Below, one piece after another: positions 8,393 through 16,787 of a stretch of 64,000 bases of DNA. Both the position numbers and the translations under genes were made by a program. Numbering within the stretch: the first letter of the stretch is position 1; each line of letters opens with the position of its first letter. The DNA comes from PALSA-693 sp963780345. GTDB taxonomy: Bacteria > Actinomycetota > Acidimicrobiia > Acidimicrobiales > Palsa-688. A model generated the notes under the pieces. It was not told the DNA's origin and made no database searches. It saw only the letters and a list, made by a program, of their open reading frames with translations. The stretch is from contig CAWABU010000002.1 of assembly GCA_963780345.1 (NCBI GenBank), positions 248,001 to 312,000 on the forward strand. The letters run 5' to 3'.

Positions 8393-8823
8393 CAGTAGCG
8401 CGACCCCCGCTCTTCAACCAAGGTCCGTATACATTTTGTCACTTCATCGGGCGGTGTGTCCTGCCCCAGGATCTCGCGAACGCCGATCTCTTTGAGCGCC
8501 TCGACGTCCTCATCCGGCATGACCCCCCCTCCGACCAGGATGTACCGCTCCAACACGCCCTTCTCGCGCAGCAGTCGGATGATCTCCGGAAAGAGGGTCA
8601 TGTGGGCGCCCGACAGGAGGCTGACGCCGATGACGTCCACGTCTTCCTCGATCGCCATGGCGACCACCTCTTCGGGTGATCGGTGCAAACCGGAGTAGAT
8701 CACCTCCATGCCCGCATCACGCAGGGCCCGAGCGACCACCTTCACGCCGCGGTCATGCCCATCCAGGCCTGCCTTGGCCAGCAGGACTCGAATCGGGAGG
8801 ATTCCTTCCGCCCCGCTGGTCAC
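8392..8823 (-). CDS. hcmB: Acyl-CoA mutase small subunit, cobalamin-binding
   Basis: B12-binding Rossmann protein of 143 residues. The base-off/His-on signature is complete: Asp21-Gly-His23-Asp-Arg-Gly gives the axial histidine, SLLSGAH is the Ser-x-Leu element, and VGGGVMP is the GG element. It is the right length for a stand-alone small subunit of isobutyryl- or 2-hydroxyisobutyryl-CoA mutase and pairs with the large subunit at 4261-5979. First gene of the tight four-gene block. The upstream luciferase-like gene ends 105 bp before it on the same strand and may share the transcript. Confidence 0.9.
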   Translation of the reverse strand: MTSGAEGILPIRVLLAKAGLDGHDRGVKVVARALRDAGMEVIYSGLHRSPEEVVAMAIEEDVDVIGVSLLSGAHMTLFPEIIRLLREKGVLERYILVGGGVMPDEDVEALKEIGVREILGQDTPPDEVTKCIRTLVEERGSRY

Positions 8824-8928
8824 GGCCGGGCCTCCCGGGAGGGACGTCGCCAGCCGGCGCGCCCAGCCTGACCATGGACACGAACCATGCTTTCCCCGGA
8901 GGAGGTGTCAGCCACGTCAGAGCCGCCC

Positions 8929-10158
8929 CTAGGAGGAAACCGCGGCAGGCACGACCGACGGTTCGGGCAACACCGGCGGGGGGATGCGCATGGCGTGGAT
9001 CTCGGGGAGGACAGTCCGGGCGAACAGGCGAATGCTCGATTCTGCCTCCCTCAGCGACATCGACCCAAACTTGAAGACTCCGACGAACTGCTGCGCGCCC
9101 ACGCCGCGAAGTCGCTCCTTGAGTTGCTCGATCACCTGGTCGGGCGTACCCCAGACGTGCGAGTTGACAAAGACGCCGAAGAGTTCCTCGGTCGAGAGCT
9201 TCTTGAGGTCGACGGTCTTGGCCAGCTCCTGCATTCGCTGCCGGCGGTCTTCCGCTTCGGGATGGGCCTCGGCGAACTTCCTCGCCGTCTCGCTGTAGTG
9301 CTCGTATCCCTGCACGCCGGCGAGATGACTGGGGTCGTCGATTCGATAGTGCCTTCGGGCGCTGTCGGCGTATTCGAGGGCGTAGAGATGTCCAAGTTCC
9401 TGGGCTCGGCCGGGATCCTCATCGACGTAAACAGCGAGCAGGACCGTAGGTTGACCAGGGTCGAAGCCCTTCGACAGCATGATGCGGTTGTATTCCCGCA
9501 TCTCGTCGACGTGCGTCGACCACTCCTTTTGCGGAATGACGAGCGGCTTCAGCCCGTTGTCGGCGGCGACCGCCACGGAGGAGGGGCTGCCCCAGGCCAT
9601 GTGCATGTCGCGCAGCAAGTCGCCTGGTGGTTGCGGACGAAGAGAGAGATCCGGGATCTGGAAGTACTTGCCCTCATGGGAAAAACGCTTGCTGCTGAGC
9701 GCCTTGCGGACCACCTCGAGCGCCTCCAGGAAGCGCTCCCGGGAGGAGTTCATGTCGATGCGTAGCCCGTCGAACTCCACCTTGGCGGCGCCGCGCCCGA
9801 AGCCGAGCGTGAGCTTGCGTCCCTGCAGGAAGTGAGCGAGCATGCTCGCCTCCTCGGCCACCCGGATCGGATCGTGCCAGGGCAGGACCACAACCATGGT
9901 CCCGAAATCGATCCGCTTCGTGCGACCCGCGAAAAACGTGAGGAACTGGAGGGTATTGGTGTCCATCGTGTACGGCGTGAAGTGGTGTTCGACCGTCCAC
10001 ATCGAGTCGAAGCCGAGGGGCTCAACGAGATCGCCGATAACGATCTCCTCCTGGAAGATTGCGCTATCGGGGGTCTTCGGATCCGCCGCCCAATCCCCCC
10101 GATCGTGGCGTTCCCAATCCGTGTAGTTCTGCGCGAATAGCGCCACGCCTGTCTGCAT
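8929..10158 (-). CDS. LLM-class (luciferase-like) flavin oxidoreductase
   Basis: Bacterial luciferase-like monooxygenase-fold protein of 409 residues. Family features are the N-terminal EPLGFDSMWTVEHHF segment, FGTMVVVLPWHDPIRVAEE and GFGRGAAKVEFDG. Such enzymes use reduced FMN or F420 to oxidise a small organic substrate. It is clearly a paralogue of the protein at 13243-14436, sharing WTVEHHF, YTM, VLPWH and a VFKFG segment near the end. It is read from the same intergenic region as the FadR-type regulator and upstream of the mutase operon, so it may act before the CoA ligase, for example in oxidising the parent compound. Substrate unknown. Confidence 0.82.
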   Translation of the reverse strand: MQTGVALFAQNYTDWERHDRGDWAADPKTPDSAIFQEEIVIGDLVEPLGFDSMWTVEHHFTPYTMDTNTLQFLTFFAGRTKRIDFGTMVVVLPWHDPIRVAEEASMLAHFLQGRKLTLGFGRGAAKVEFDGLRIDMNSSRERFLEALEVVRKALSSKRFSHEGKYFQIPDLSLRPQPPGDLLRDMHMAWGSPSSVAVAADNGLKPLVIPQKEWSTHVDEMREYNRIMLSKGFDPGQPTVLLAVYVDEDPGRAQELGHLYALEYADSARRHYRIDDPSHLAGVQGYEHYSETARKFAEAHPEAEDRRQRMQELAKTVDLKKLSTEELFGVFVNSHVWGTPDQVIEQLKERLRGVGAQQFVGVFKFGSMSLREAESSIRLFARTVLPEIHAMRIPPPVLPEPSVVPAAVSS

Positions 10159-10259
10159 CAGCTTCTCCCCGGAGTCTCAGAGGGCGGGGCCGGTCACCCG
10201 ACCGACGCAGGATACACCCTGTCGCCACGGCTCTCCACCGCCTTGGTCCGCACCGACTG

Positions 10260-10270
10260 TGGTCAGACCT
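10260..10270. promoter_or_regulatory. Candidate FadR/GntR-family operator
   Basis: TGGTCAGACCT fits the FadR-subfamily operator consensus TnGTnnnACnA at all fixed positions but the last. It lies in the 167-bp gap between two divergent genes, 56 bp upstream of the regulator start. One site of 11 bp could occur by chance; its position is the main support. Confidence 0.4.
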
Positions 10271-10312
10271 CATCGATAGCAGGCCACTCGGCGGGCGCCA
10301 ATATCGACCGTG

Positions 10313-10318
10313 TACTGT
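10313..10318 (+). promoter_or_regulatory. -10 box of a leaderless gene (TACTGT)
   Basis: TACTGT is followed by exactly 7 nt and then GTG at 10326. This places the transcription start on or next to the start codon and decides the start of the regulator against the much longer open frame that begins at 10059. No good -35 is seen. Confidence 0.5.
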
Positions 10319-10325
10319 GGCCGTG

Positions 10326-11084
10326 GTGACTCTCAGCCGCCCTGAACTGCCATTTCGCTCGCTGGAGCAGCGTCGCGCCTTCGAACAAATCCTGCTGCAG
10401 GTCGAGCAAGGAATCATGGACGGGAGTATCCAGGTCGGTGGCCGGTTGCCCCCCGAGCGGGAGCTGGCCTCGCTGTTTGGGGTGAGCCGGGCGTCCGTCC
10501 GTGAAGCCCTTCGCGTGCTAGAGACCTTCGGCGTGCTCGTCGCTCGCAGGGGAAGCGGCCCGAGCGCCGGGTCGGTGGTTTCGGACGGGGCGCGCATGGG
10601 GCTCCAGAGCGCCTTGCGGATGCACGTCGGGCTCCTTCGGATACCAACCTCGGACATCGTGGAGGTCCGAAGCGCCCTCGAAGCCGAGGCCGCCAGGTGT
10701 GCGGCCCTCCGGGCCGAACCAGGCGAGATCGAAGGCCTCCACCACATCCTGCTCAGAATGCCGGCAACGGAAACTGCATTCGAGTTCAACGAGCTTGACA
10801 CGGACTTTCATGTGCAGCTGGCTTCCATCTCCCACAACGCCCTCTTGCCGGTATTGATGGAAGCGATACGGGGAGCCATTCAAGAGGAGATGGTCAAGAG
10901 TTTCGCCAGACTTCGCGACTGGAAGGCCACGCGCGACCGGCTCATCGCCGAACACGAAGGTATCGTTCGCACCATTGAGGAGGGCAACGATGACGCCGCC
11001 GCCAAGGCGGTGGTCGACCACATCGGCGGCTTTTACACCGACGTCATGGACAACGTGAGACGCCGGGCCCGCTCGACGACCTGA
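10326..11084 (+). CDS. FadR-subfamily GntR transcriptional regulator
   Basis: Regulator of 252 residues from GTG 10326. N-terminal winged helix with the typical GGRLPPERELASLFGVSRASVREALRVLE-like region (about residues 38-65), then an all-helical FCD ligand domain whose His/Asp residues (for example TDFHVQLA and AEHEGIV) are the usual metal/effector pocket. Members bind organic acids and usually repress the adjacent catabolic genes. Divergent from the luciferase-like gene and mutase operon and upstream of dehydrogenase genes, it is the likely local regulator of the island. The longer frame starting at 10059 runs through the promoter region and was rejected. Confidence 0.85.
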   Translation: MTLSRPELPFRSLEQRRAFEQILLQVEQGIMDGSIQVGGRLPPERELASLFGVSRASVREALRVLETFGVLVARRGSGPSAGSVVSDGARMGLQSALRMHVGLLRIPTSDIVEVRSALEAEAARCAALRAEPGEIEGLHHILLRMPATETAFEFNELDTDFHVQLASISHNALLPVLMEAIRGAIQEEMVKSFARLRDWKATRDRLIAEHEGIVRTIEEGNDDAAAKAVVDHIGGFYTDVMDNVRRRARSTT

Positions 11085-11193
11085 GGTCGAGGGCGCCGTC
11101 GACCGTAGGTCAACCAGCCCCGTCCCCGGGCGAGACGCTCTAGCGTCATGAAGGGATTTGGAACCGCTCTCGTAGAAGATGAGGTGACTTGCA

Positions 11194-12210
11194 ATGCGAG
11201 CTGTTGTCCTGCGTCACGGCCGGCTGGTCCTGGACGAGATCGCTGATCCTGTCCCAGGGGCTGGCCAGCTTCTGGTGAGAACCCTGACCAACGGGATCTG
11301 TGGATCGGATCTGCACAGCCTGGAAATGGCCGAGGCCAGGCCCGAAACCATGGAGTCCACCGTGCTGGGGCATGAGTTTTGCGCGGAGGTCCTTGATTAT
11401 GGACCGGCCACCCACGATCGACCGTTTCCTGTAGGCAGCAAGGTCTGCGCCAACCCATTTACCCGGGCAGGCGGGCTGGTCAACCCAGGGGGGCTGGCCG
11501 AGATGATGGTCTTCGACGTGGACCGGGCCGTCGGGGTGCCCGACCATGTATCCGCTGAGCAGGCGGCCCTGACCGAGCCGCTGGCCGTCGGAATCAGGGC
11601 CGTCGCGATGGGCGAGTCCCTACCAGGCGGGGCACCCTACATCGTCAATGGGTGTGGGCCGATCGGGCTGGCGGTGATCATCGCCTTGCAGGCCCTGGGC
11701 CGTGGTCCCATCATCGCCGCGGACCTGTCGCCCGTCCGGCTGGCCGTAGCCGAGAAGCTGGGAGTGGACCTGGCGCTGGACGCCAGCCAGGACTCGGCTC
11801 TCGATCACCTGAGCGAGTATGGCTTCGCGCCTGCCACGATATCGGCCCTGCTCGACCGCGGCGCCCCGAACGTGCTCGGCGTGACGGTCTACGAATGCTC
11901 CGGAGCCCACGGCATGATCCCCCGGCTGATGGAGACCGCTCCCGCCCACAGCTCGATCGTGGTGGCCGGCATCTCCATGGCACCTGATTCCATATCGGCC
12001 ATCTCAGGAATCATGCGCGAGCTGACGATTGGCTACGCCCTGGCGTATCGGCCCGAGGAGGTTGCCCTCTCGCTGCACCGCATCGCTCTGGGCCAAGTCG
12101 ATACTTCCTCGCTGGTAACGGCCATTGTTCCTCTGGCCGAGACGCCGTGGGCTTTTGAGGCTCTCCGGAGGACCGAGCACGTGAAGATCCTGATCCAGCC
12201 GGGTCGTTAG
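11194..12210 (+). CDS. Zinc-type medium-chain alcohol dehydrogenase
   Basis: MDR-superfamily NAD(P)-dependent dehydrogenase of 338 residues. Catalytic zinc ligands are visible in CGSDLH (about residues 37-42) and LGHEF; the Rossmann motif is NGCGPIGLAV. The four-cysteine structural zinc lobe of classic alcohol dehydrogenases is absent, as in sorbitol- or threonine-dehydrogenase-like relatives. ATG follows a GATGAGGTG region. It stands just after the FadR-type regulator and before an SDR, so an alcohol or diol oxidation in the same catabolic route is likely; the substrate cannot be read from sequence. Confidence 0.83.
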   Translation: MRAVVLRHGRLVLDEIADPVPGAGQLLVRTLTNGICGSDLHSLEMAEARPETMESTVLGHEFCAEVLDYGPATHDRPFPVGSKVCANPFTRAGGLVNPGGLAEMMVFDVDRAVGVPDHVSAEQAALTEPLAVGIRAVAMGESLPGGAPYIVNGCGPIGLAVIIALQALGRGPIIAADLSPVRLAVAEKLGVDLALDASQDSALDHLSEYGFAPATISALLDRGAPNVLGVTVYECSGAHGMIPRLMETAPAHSSIVVAGISMAPDSISAISGIMRELTIGYALAYRPEEVALSLHRIALGQVDTSSLVTAIVPLAETPWAFEALRRTEHVKILIQPGR

Positions 12211-12319
12211 CCTGAACCCTGGCGCCTCCGGCCCGGCTCCCGCGGGCCAACCCCGTCCAGCCAGCAACGGTATTTTGATCCATTACACTTCAGACGAGCG
12301 CAATCGAGGGGAGTGGCCG

Positions 12320-13168
12320 ATGGCTGGCAGCGTACGGTTCGAGGGCAAGGTGGTCGTGGTGACGGGGGCGGGAGGACCGGGCACCGGCGGGGCGGCCGCC
12401 CGACGATTCGCTTCCGAAGGCGCCCAGGTGGTGGCCAGTGACGTCGACGAGCAGGGCCTGGAAAACCTGGTCAAATCCGCCGAACCCGACCACGGAGGAA
12501 CTATCGTCCCGCGGCGCTGCGACGTCACCGACGTCGACGATGTCGATGCCCTGGTCCAGTTCGCGGTTTCGACTTTGGGCCGGTTGGACGTGATGATCAA
12601 TCATGCCGTCGGCGGCATGCGACGCGCCGCGTCGGAATCCGGTGGCTCCCCGTTCAGCCGGCCTCTTGTGCCGGACATCGACCCCGATGTGTGGCGCGAC
12701 GGGATCGCCGGCGTCCTGCACTCCGTCTTCTACGGCTGCCGGGCAGCCATTCCGCACCTGGCGGAGACCAGAGGTTGCATCGTCAACACGGCGTCGATTT
12801 CCGGAATGGGCGGTGACTACGGCATGGCGGCGTACGATTCGGCCAAGGCCGGCGTCATCAACCTGACCAAAGCGCTGGCTGTCGACCACGGCGAGCAGGG
12901 CATCCGGGTCAACTGCGTCTCTCCGGGGGCGATTGCGTACCCAAGTGGCAATATGTTCGCAGCCGTCGCGGCGCCCTACCTGGAGCGAGTGCCACTCCGG
13001 CGATTCGCGTCCCCCGACGACATCGCCGCGGCCATGGCGTTTCTGGCGTCAGATGATGCTTCGTACATCACCGGTCACAACCTGGTGGTCGACGGGGGAA
13101 TCACCGGTGCCAGCGGGCAGTACCCATTCGTCCGGCATTTCCGGGCTGAGGGCACCGGCCTGGGCTGA
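12320..13168 (+). CDS. Short-chain dehydrogenase/reductase (SDR)
   Basis: Classical SDR of 282 residues. Cofactor loop VTGAGGPGTGG near the N-terminus, NHAVGG in place of NNAG, catalytic Ser in NTASISG, and Tyr172 with Lys176 in YDSAK. C-terminal LASDDASYITGHNLVVDGG is the family end. ATG 12320 was chosen over the upstream frame start at 12275 because GAGGGGAG lies 7 nt before it and the SDR homology begins right after. It follows the zinc dehydrogenase by about 110 bp. Oxidation of a hydroxyacyl or alcohol intermediate is plausible. Confidence 0.85.
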   Translation: MAGSVRFEGKVVVVTGAGGPGTGGAAARRFASEGAQVVASDVDEQGLENLVKSAEPDHGGTIVPRRCDVTDVDDVDALVQFAVSTLGRLDVMINHAVGGMRRAASESGGSPFSRPLVPDIDPDVWRDGIAGVLHSVFYGCRAAIPHLAETRGCIVNTASISGMGGDYGMAAYDSAKAGVINLTKALAVDHGEQGIRVNCVSPGAIAYPSGNMFAAVAAPYLERVPLRRFASPDDIAAAMAFLASDDASYITGHNLVVDGGITGASGQYPFVRHFRAEGTGLG

Positions 13169-13242
13169 TCACTTGTGTGGTACGACCACAGCGTGATAGA
13201 GAATAAATTGAAGAGACCCGGTTTAGCAGGGGGAGGCTGGTC

Positions 13243-14436
13243 ATGAAGGTCGGAGTCAGCTTGTTCGCCAACAATGGGCCCGATGTCGACCGATTTGTCG
13301 CGCTAGAGGCTGGCCACGGCGAGCCCACGGCCGACGGTGTCGACAATCAGGTCTGGGAGGAGGAGATGCGCTTCGGCGATATGGTCGAGCCGCTCGGATT
13401 CGACTCCATCTGGACCGTCGAGCATCACTTCAGCCCGTACACGATGATCCCTGACCCACTTCAGTGGTTGACGTACTGGGCCGCCCGCACGGAAAAGGTC
13501 GACCTGGGCACGATGGTCATCGTGCTTCCCTGGCACAACCCGGTCCGGGTGGCCGAGGAGATCGCGATGCTGCAGCACATGATGGGCGACAACCGTCAGC
13601 TCATCTGCGGGTTCGGCCGGGGCGCGGGCCGCCGTGAGTACGGTGGCATCGCCGCGGACATGAACAAGACCAGAGAGCTCTTCGAGGAGTCCGTCTACAT
13701 CATCAAGGGCTTGATCGGCAACGAGCGCTTCGCCTTCCAGAGCGACCTCTTCCAGGTACCCAACGTGGAGATGCGTCCGGAGAGCCCGGACATCTCGATT
13801 CGGCCCAGGCCGCGGAACTCGCAGGCGCTGATCGACAACTTCCACATCGCATGGGGTAGCCCGCAAACTGTCGCAATCACCGCGAACCTGGGCCTCAAGC
13901 CACTGATCATCCCCCAACGAGGGATGGTGGACTACATCGCCGAGTTGCAGGAGTTCAACTCGATTCGGATGAGCAACGGGTTCGAGCCCGCCAACTGCGG
14001 GGTCCACCTGCACATCATGTGCACGGAGACCGAGGCCGAGGCCGAGGCCATGATGCCGTACGAATTGTCATTTGGACATTCCGCCATGGTCAACTACGAA
14101 TTCGGCAGCAGTCACTTCGGGAGTCTCAAGGGCTATGAGCACTACGCCCAGATGCAAGAGCGGATGAAGGAGATGGCGGAGCAGGCCGCCGCCGCCGGCC
14201 AGGCCCCCGGCAACATCCCCTTCACCTTCCCGCTCAACCCGGGCACCCCGGACCAGATCATGCGGGGTATCGAGGAGGTCTGCGACTACGTGCATCCCAA
14301 CCACCTCCTGGGCGTATTCAAGTTCGGGGGCATGCCCTTTGAGGTAGCCGAGAAGAGCATGCGGCTCTTCGCCAAAGAGTGCCTGCCGGCGCTCCAGGAG
14401 ATGAAGGTGCTGGACCCGATCGTCGCCGCCCCGTAG
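13243..14436 (+). CDS. LLM-class (luciferase-like) flavin oxidoreductase, second copy
   Basis: Luciferase-fold protein of 397 residues, paralogous to the gene at 8929-10158. Shared blocks are EPLGFDSIWTVEHHF, VIVLPWHNPVRVAEE, GFGRGAGRREYGG and GVFKFGGMPFEVAEKS. The ATG has AGGGGGAGG upstream. Two diverged copies flanking one regulator suggest different substrates or a two-protein enzyme like LuxA/LuxB, although each looks complete. The gene ends the forward half of the island and converges on a VOC gene. Confidence 0.82.
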   Translation: MKVGVSLFANNGPDVDRFVALEAGHGEPTADGVDNQVWEEEMRFGDMVEPLGFDSIWTVEHHFSPYTMIPDPLQWLTYWAARTEKVDLGTMVIVLPWHNPVRVAEEIAMLQHMMGDNRQLICGFGRGAGRREYGGIAADMNKTRELFEESVYIIKGLIGNERFAFQSDLFQVPNVEMRPESPDISIRPRPRNSQALIDNFHIAWGSPQTVAITANLGLKPLIIPQRGMVDYIAELQEFNSIRMSNGFEPANCGVHLHIMCTETEAEAEAMMPYELSFGHSAMVNYEFGSSHFGSLKGYEHYAQMQERMKEMAEQAAAAGQAPGNIPFTFPLNPGTPDQIMRGIEEVCDYVHPNHLLGVFKFGGMPFEVAEKSMRLFAKECLPALQEMKVLDPIVAAP

Positions 14437-14494
14437 AGATCTGGCGAGAAGGTTTCCTGGCGCCAGCCAACGCTGAAATGGCGCCTTGCGGCTT

Positions 14495-15244
14495 CTAACC
14501 CTTGAAGAGCGCGAACACCGCTCCCTGCGGATCAACCAGTACCGCGAAGCGCCCGGTGCCCGGCACGTCGGTGGGCTCGACGACCACGGTCGCGCCGGCA
14601 GCCGCCGCCTTCCTGGTATCACCGTCCACGTCGTCCGACCCGAAGTACACCGTCCAGCTGTCGGGTACCTCGGCCGGCCGGTCCTGCGGGCGGGGCATGA
14701 CGCCGCCGACGGTGCGGCCCGCGACCTGAGCTTCGGCATACTCATCGCTTCCACCCCATCCCCAGCCGAAGACTGCGGCGTAGAAGGCTTTCGACTTGGC
14801 CAGGTCCGACGTCGCCAGTTCGCACCAGATGAAGGCACCGGGCTCGTTGACCAGCTGGGCGCCGAGGTGATCATGCGGCTGCCACGCCGCCACGACGGCG
14901 CCGGTGGCATCGGCGAAGATGGCCATTCGGCCCGCGGTCATCACGTCCATCGGGGCCATGATGACCGTCCCGCCAGCGGCCTCGGCTTTGGCTGTCACCG
15001 CGTCGACGTCGTCCACATTGACGTAGGTGGTCCACCGCGGCGGACCCGGATCTTGAGCGGGACTGATGGCCGCCACCTGCTTTCCACCCCTGGTGACGAT
15101 CGTGTAGTGACCGGCCTCCTCACCCATGTCCTGACTTTCCCAATCGAAGAGCCCAGAGTAGAAGCGGACGGCTGCCGGGGGATCAGGTGTCCCGATGTCC
15201 ACCCAGGACGGGACGCCATGCTCATAATGCGTGACCTCGGGCAT
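14495..15244 (-). CDS. Two-domain VOC-family protein
   Basis: Protein of 249 residues with two vicinal-oxygen-chelate modules: about residues 5-120 (VPSWVDIGTPDPPAAVRFY...) and 130-245 (FIWCELATSDLAKSKAFYAAVFGW...). Many actinobacterial homologues are annotated as glyoxalase- or hydroxylase-like, with no proven reaction. ATG 15244 was chosen because GAGGGAG sits just upstream and the family starts with a short Met-Pro-x-Val leader; the frame open to 15301 has no ribosome site. Convergent with the luciferase-like gene. Confidence 0.8.
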   Translation of the reverse strand: MPEVTHYEHGVPSWVDIGTPDPPAAVRFYSGLFDWESQDMGEEAGHYTIVTRGGKQVAAISPAQDPGPPRWTTYVNVDDVDAVTAKAEAAGGTVIMAPMDVMTAGRMAIFADATGAVVAAWQPHDHLGAQLVNEPGAFIWCELATSDLAKSKAFYAAVFGWGWGGSDEYAEAQVAGRTVGGVMPRPQDRPAEVPDSWTVYFGSDDVDGDTRKAAAAGATVVVEPTDVPGTGRFAVLVDPQGAVFALFKG

Positions 15245-15355
15245 CAGAGTCTCCCTCTTTCGCGTTGCCCCCACTCTGGTGGCTGACGCTTGGAAACTCA
15301 ACCAGGTTCCACGCGTCTTTCTGTCCGCTGGCCGCGGCGTACCGCCCCGAGCCGC

Positions 15356-16774
15356 TCAGCGGCCGGAATGACCCGCAAAGATGGCGTGGAGCTCTTCGAG
15401 CGCCGAGCGCTCCCGCATATCGATAACGGCGTGAATCAGCTTCCGTGTCCCGGTCACCTGTTTGAGCGCCTTGGCTCCCGGGCTGCCCGATCCGGGTAGT
15501 CCGGCCGTCAGCAGGAGCAGGGGGGTGTTGCTGACCTCTTGCAGCACCGCCGCCTTGGCCAGCACTTTCCAGAGAACATCCGTCTTCTTCATCCCGGGCC
15601 GGTGAGAGGTAAAGCTGCCGGCTACGTCAATGGCCCAAGGCCGGCCGGCGCCATCTCGAGCGATGAAGCTGACCTGGATTCCGCCGGGTTGGCGCTGGTC
15701 GCTCCGAAGGTCGGTGAAGCCGGCGGCCACGATCATCTCCCGGGCGATCGTCTTCGCGGCCTTTCCCTCGTCGACGCTGTGCGACACCAGGCCGTCCTGG
15801 CGGGGCGATCGAGTCTTTCGCAGCAGGTTCATTTGCGCCGGAGGGACCCGCCCGTCGCCGGCGAGCCTGCGGCGTTCCTCGGCCACCCGGGACTCGGCCA
15901 GACGGATGTACGACTCGTCGAGGTCGTAGCCCACGTAGGAGCGTCCGGATCGCACGGCTGCCACCGCAGTCGCGCCCGAGCCCGCGAAGGGATCCAGGAC
16001 CAGGTCGCCGCGGTAGGTGTAGAGGTCAATGAGACGGGACGGCAGCTCGACCGGGAAGGGGGCGGGGTGACCGATCCGGGTGGCGCTCTCGGCCGGGATC
16101 TCCCACACATCGAGGGTGTCCTCCAGGAAGTCCTCGCGGGTCATGGAGGACTGGAACGGCAGGCCCTCACGAGCCCGTTCCTTGACGCTGACGGCCCGGT
16201 CGAACCGCCCTTTGCTCGCCACGATCACCCGCTCGGTGAGGTCCCGCAGGACCGGGTTGGCGGCTTTCTGAAAACTGCCCCACGCGCAGGATCCGGAGGA
16301 CCCCCGCTGCTTCAGCCAGATGATCTCGGCCCGCAGCAGAAGGCGGAGATCGTCCTGGAGAATACCGATCACGTCGGCTGACAGCGACCGGTAAGGACGG
16401 CGACCGAGATTGGCCACGTTGACGGCGATACGCCCACCCGGCTCCAGGGTCCGGACACATTCGGAGAAGACGGCCCGGAGGAGTTCCAGGTATTCGAGGT
16501 AGGTGGCGGGCACGCTGTGGGCGCCAAGGGCTTGCTCGTACTCCTTCCCCGCAAAATAGGGCGGGGACGTGACCACGAGAGCCACGGATGCGTCGGGGAC
16601 CTCATCCATGGTGCGGGCGTCGCCAACGATGAGCTTGTCCAGGCTGCGATGCAGGGAGACCGACGTGTCGCTGCTCTGCAACGGCGGCGTGAAGCGGCCA
16701 TAAAAGCCGCTGGCATCGTGGCTCTCACGCCTGGAGACTCCGAAAGCCGAGGTTGAGGTCGACCGTCGGCTCAT
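15356..16774 (-). CDS. Site-specific DNA methyltransferase with extra C-terminal domain
   Basis: Amino-methyltransferase (N4-cytosine or N6-adenine, beta-class order) of 472 residues. Catalytic motif TSPPY at 69-73 precedes the SAM motif DPFAGSGAT at about 261-269. Between them are the target-recognition stretch and a KGRFDRAV region. Residues from about 330 to the end form another domain (GGIQVSFIARDG, AIDVAGSF, KTDVLWKVLAKAAVL) with a beta-strand pattern like a restriction-nuclease fold, though no clear D-ExK triad is seen. ATG 16774 lies 13 bp after the PadR stop; the frame continuing to 17263 runs antisense-like through padR and was rejected. No partner nuclease gene is nearby. Confidence 0.83.
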   Translation of the reverse strand: MSRRSTSTSAFGVSRRESHDASGFYGRFTPPLQSSDTSVSLHRSLDKLIVGDARTMDEVPDASVALVVTSPPYFAGKEYEQALGAHSVPATYLEYLELLRAVFSECVRTLEPGGRIAVNVANLGRRPYRSLSADVIGILQDDLRLLLRAEIIWLKQRGSSGSCAWGSFQKAANPVLRDLTERVIVASKGRFDRAVSVKERAREGLPFQSSMTREDFLEDTLDVWEIPAESATRIGHPAPFPVELPSRLIDLYTYRGDLVLDPFAGSGATAVAAVRSGRSYVGYDLDESYIRLAESRVAEERRRLAGDGRVPPAQMNLLRKTRSPRQDGLVSHSVDEGKAAKTIAREMIVAAGFTDLRSDQRQPGGIQVSFIARDGAGRPWAIDVAGSFTSHRPGMKKTDVLWKVLAKAAVLQEVSNTPLLLLTAGLPGSGSPGAKALKQVTGTRKLIHAVIDMRERSALEELHAIFAGHSGR

Positions 16775-16787
16775 GATGCTAGGGATC

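Noticed and set aside
8929..14436. The LLM proteins as true bacterial luciferase (luxAB)
   Set aside because: No lux accessory genes are present and the LLM fold is widely used for other oxidations.
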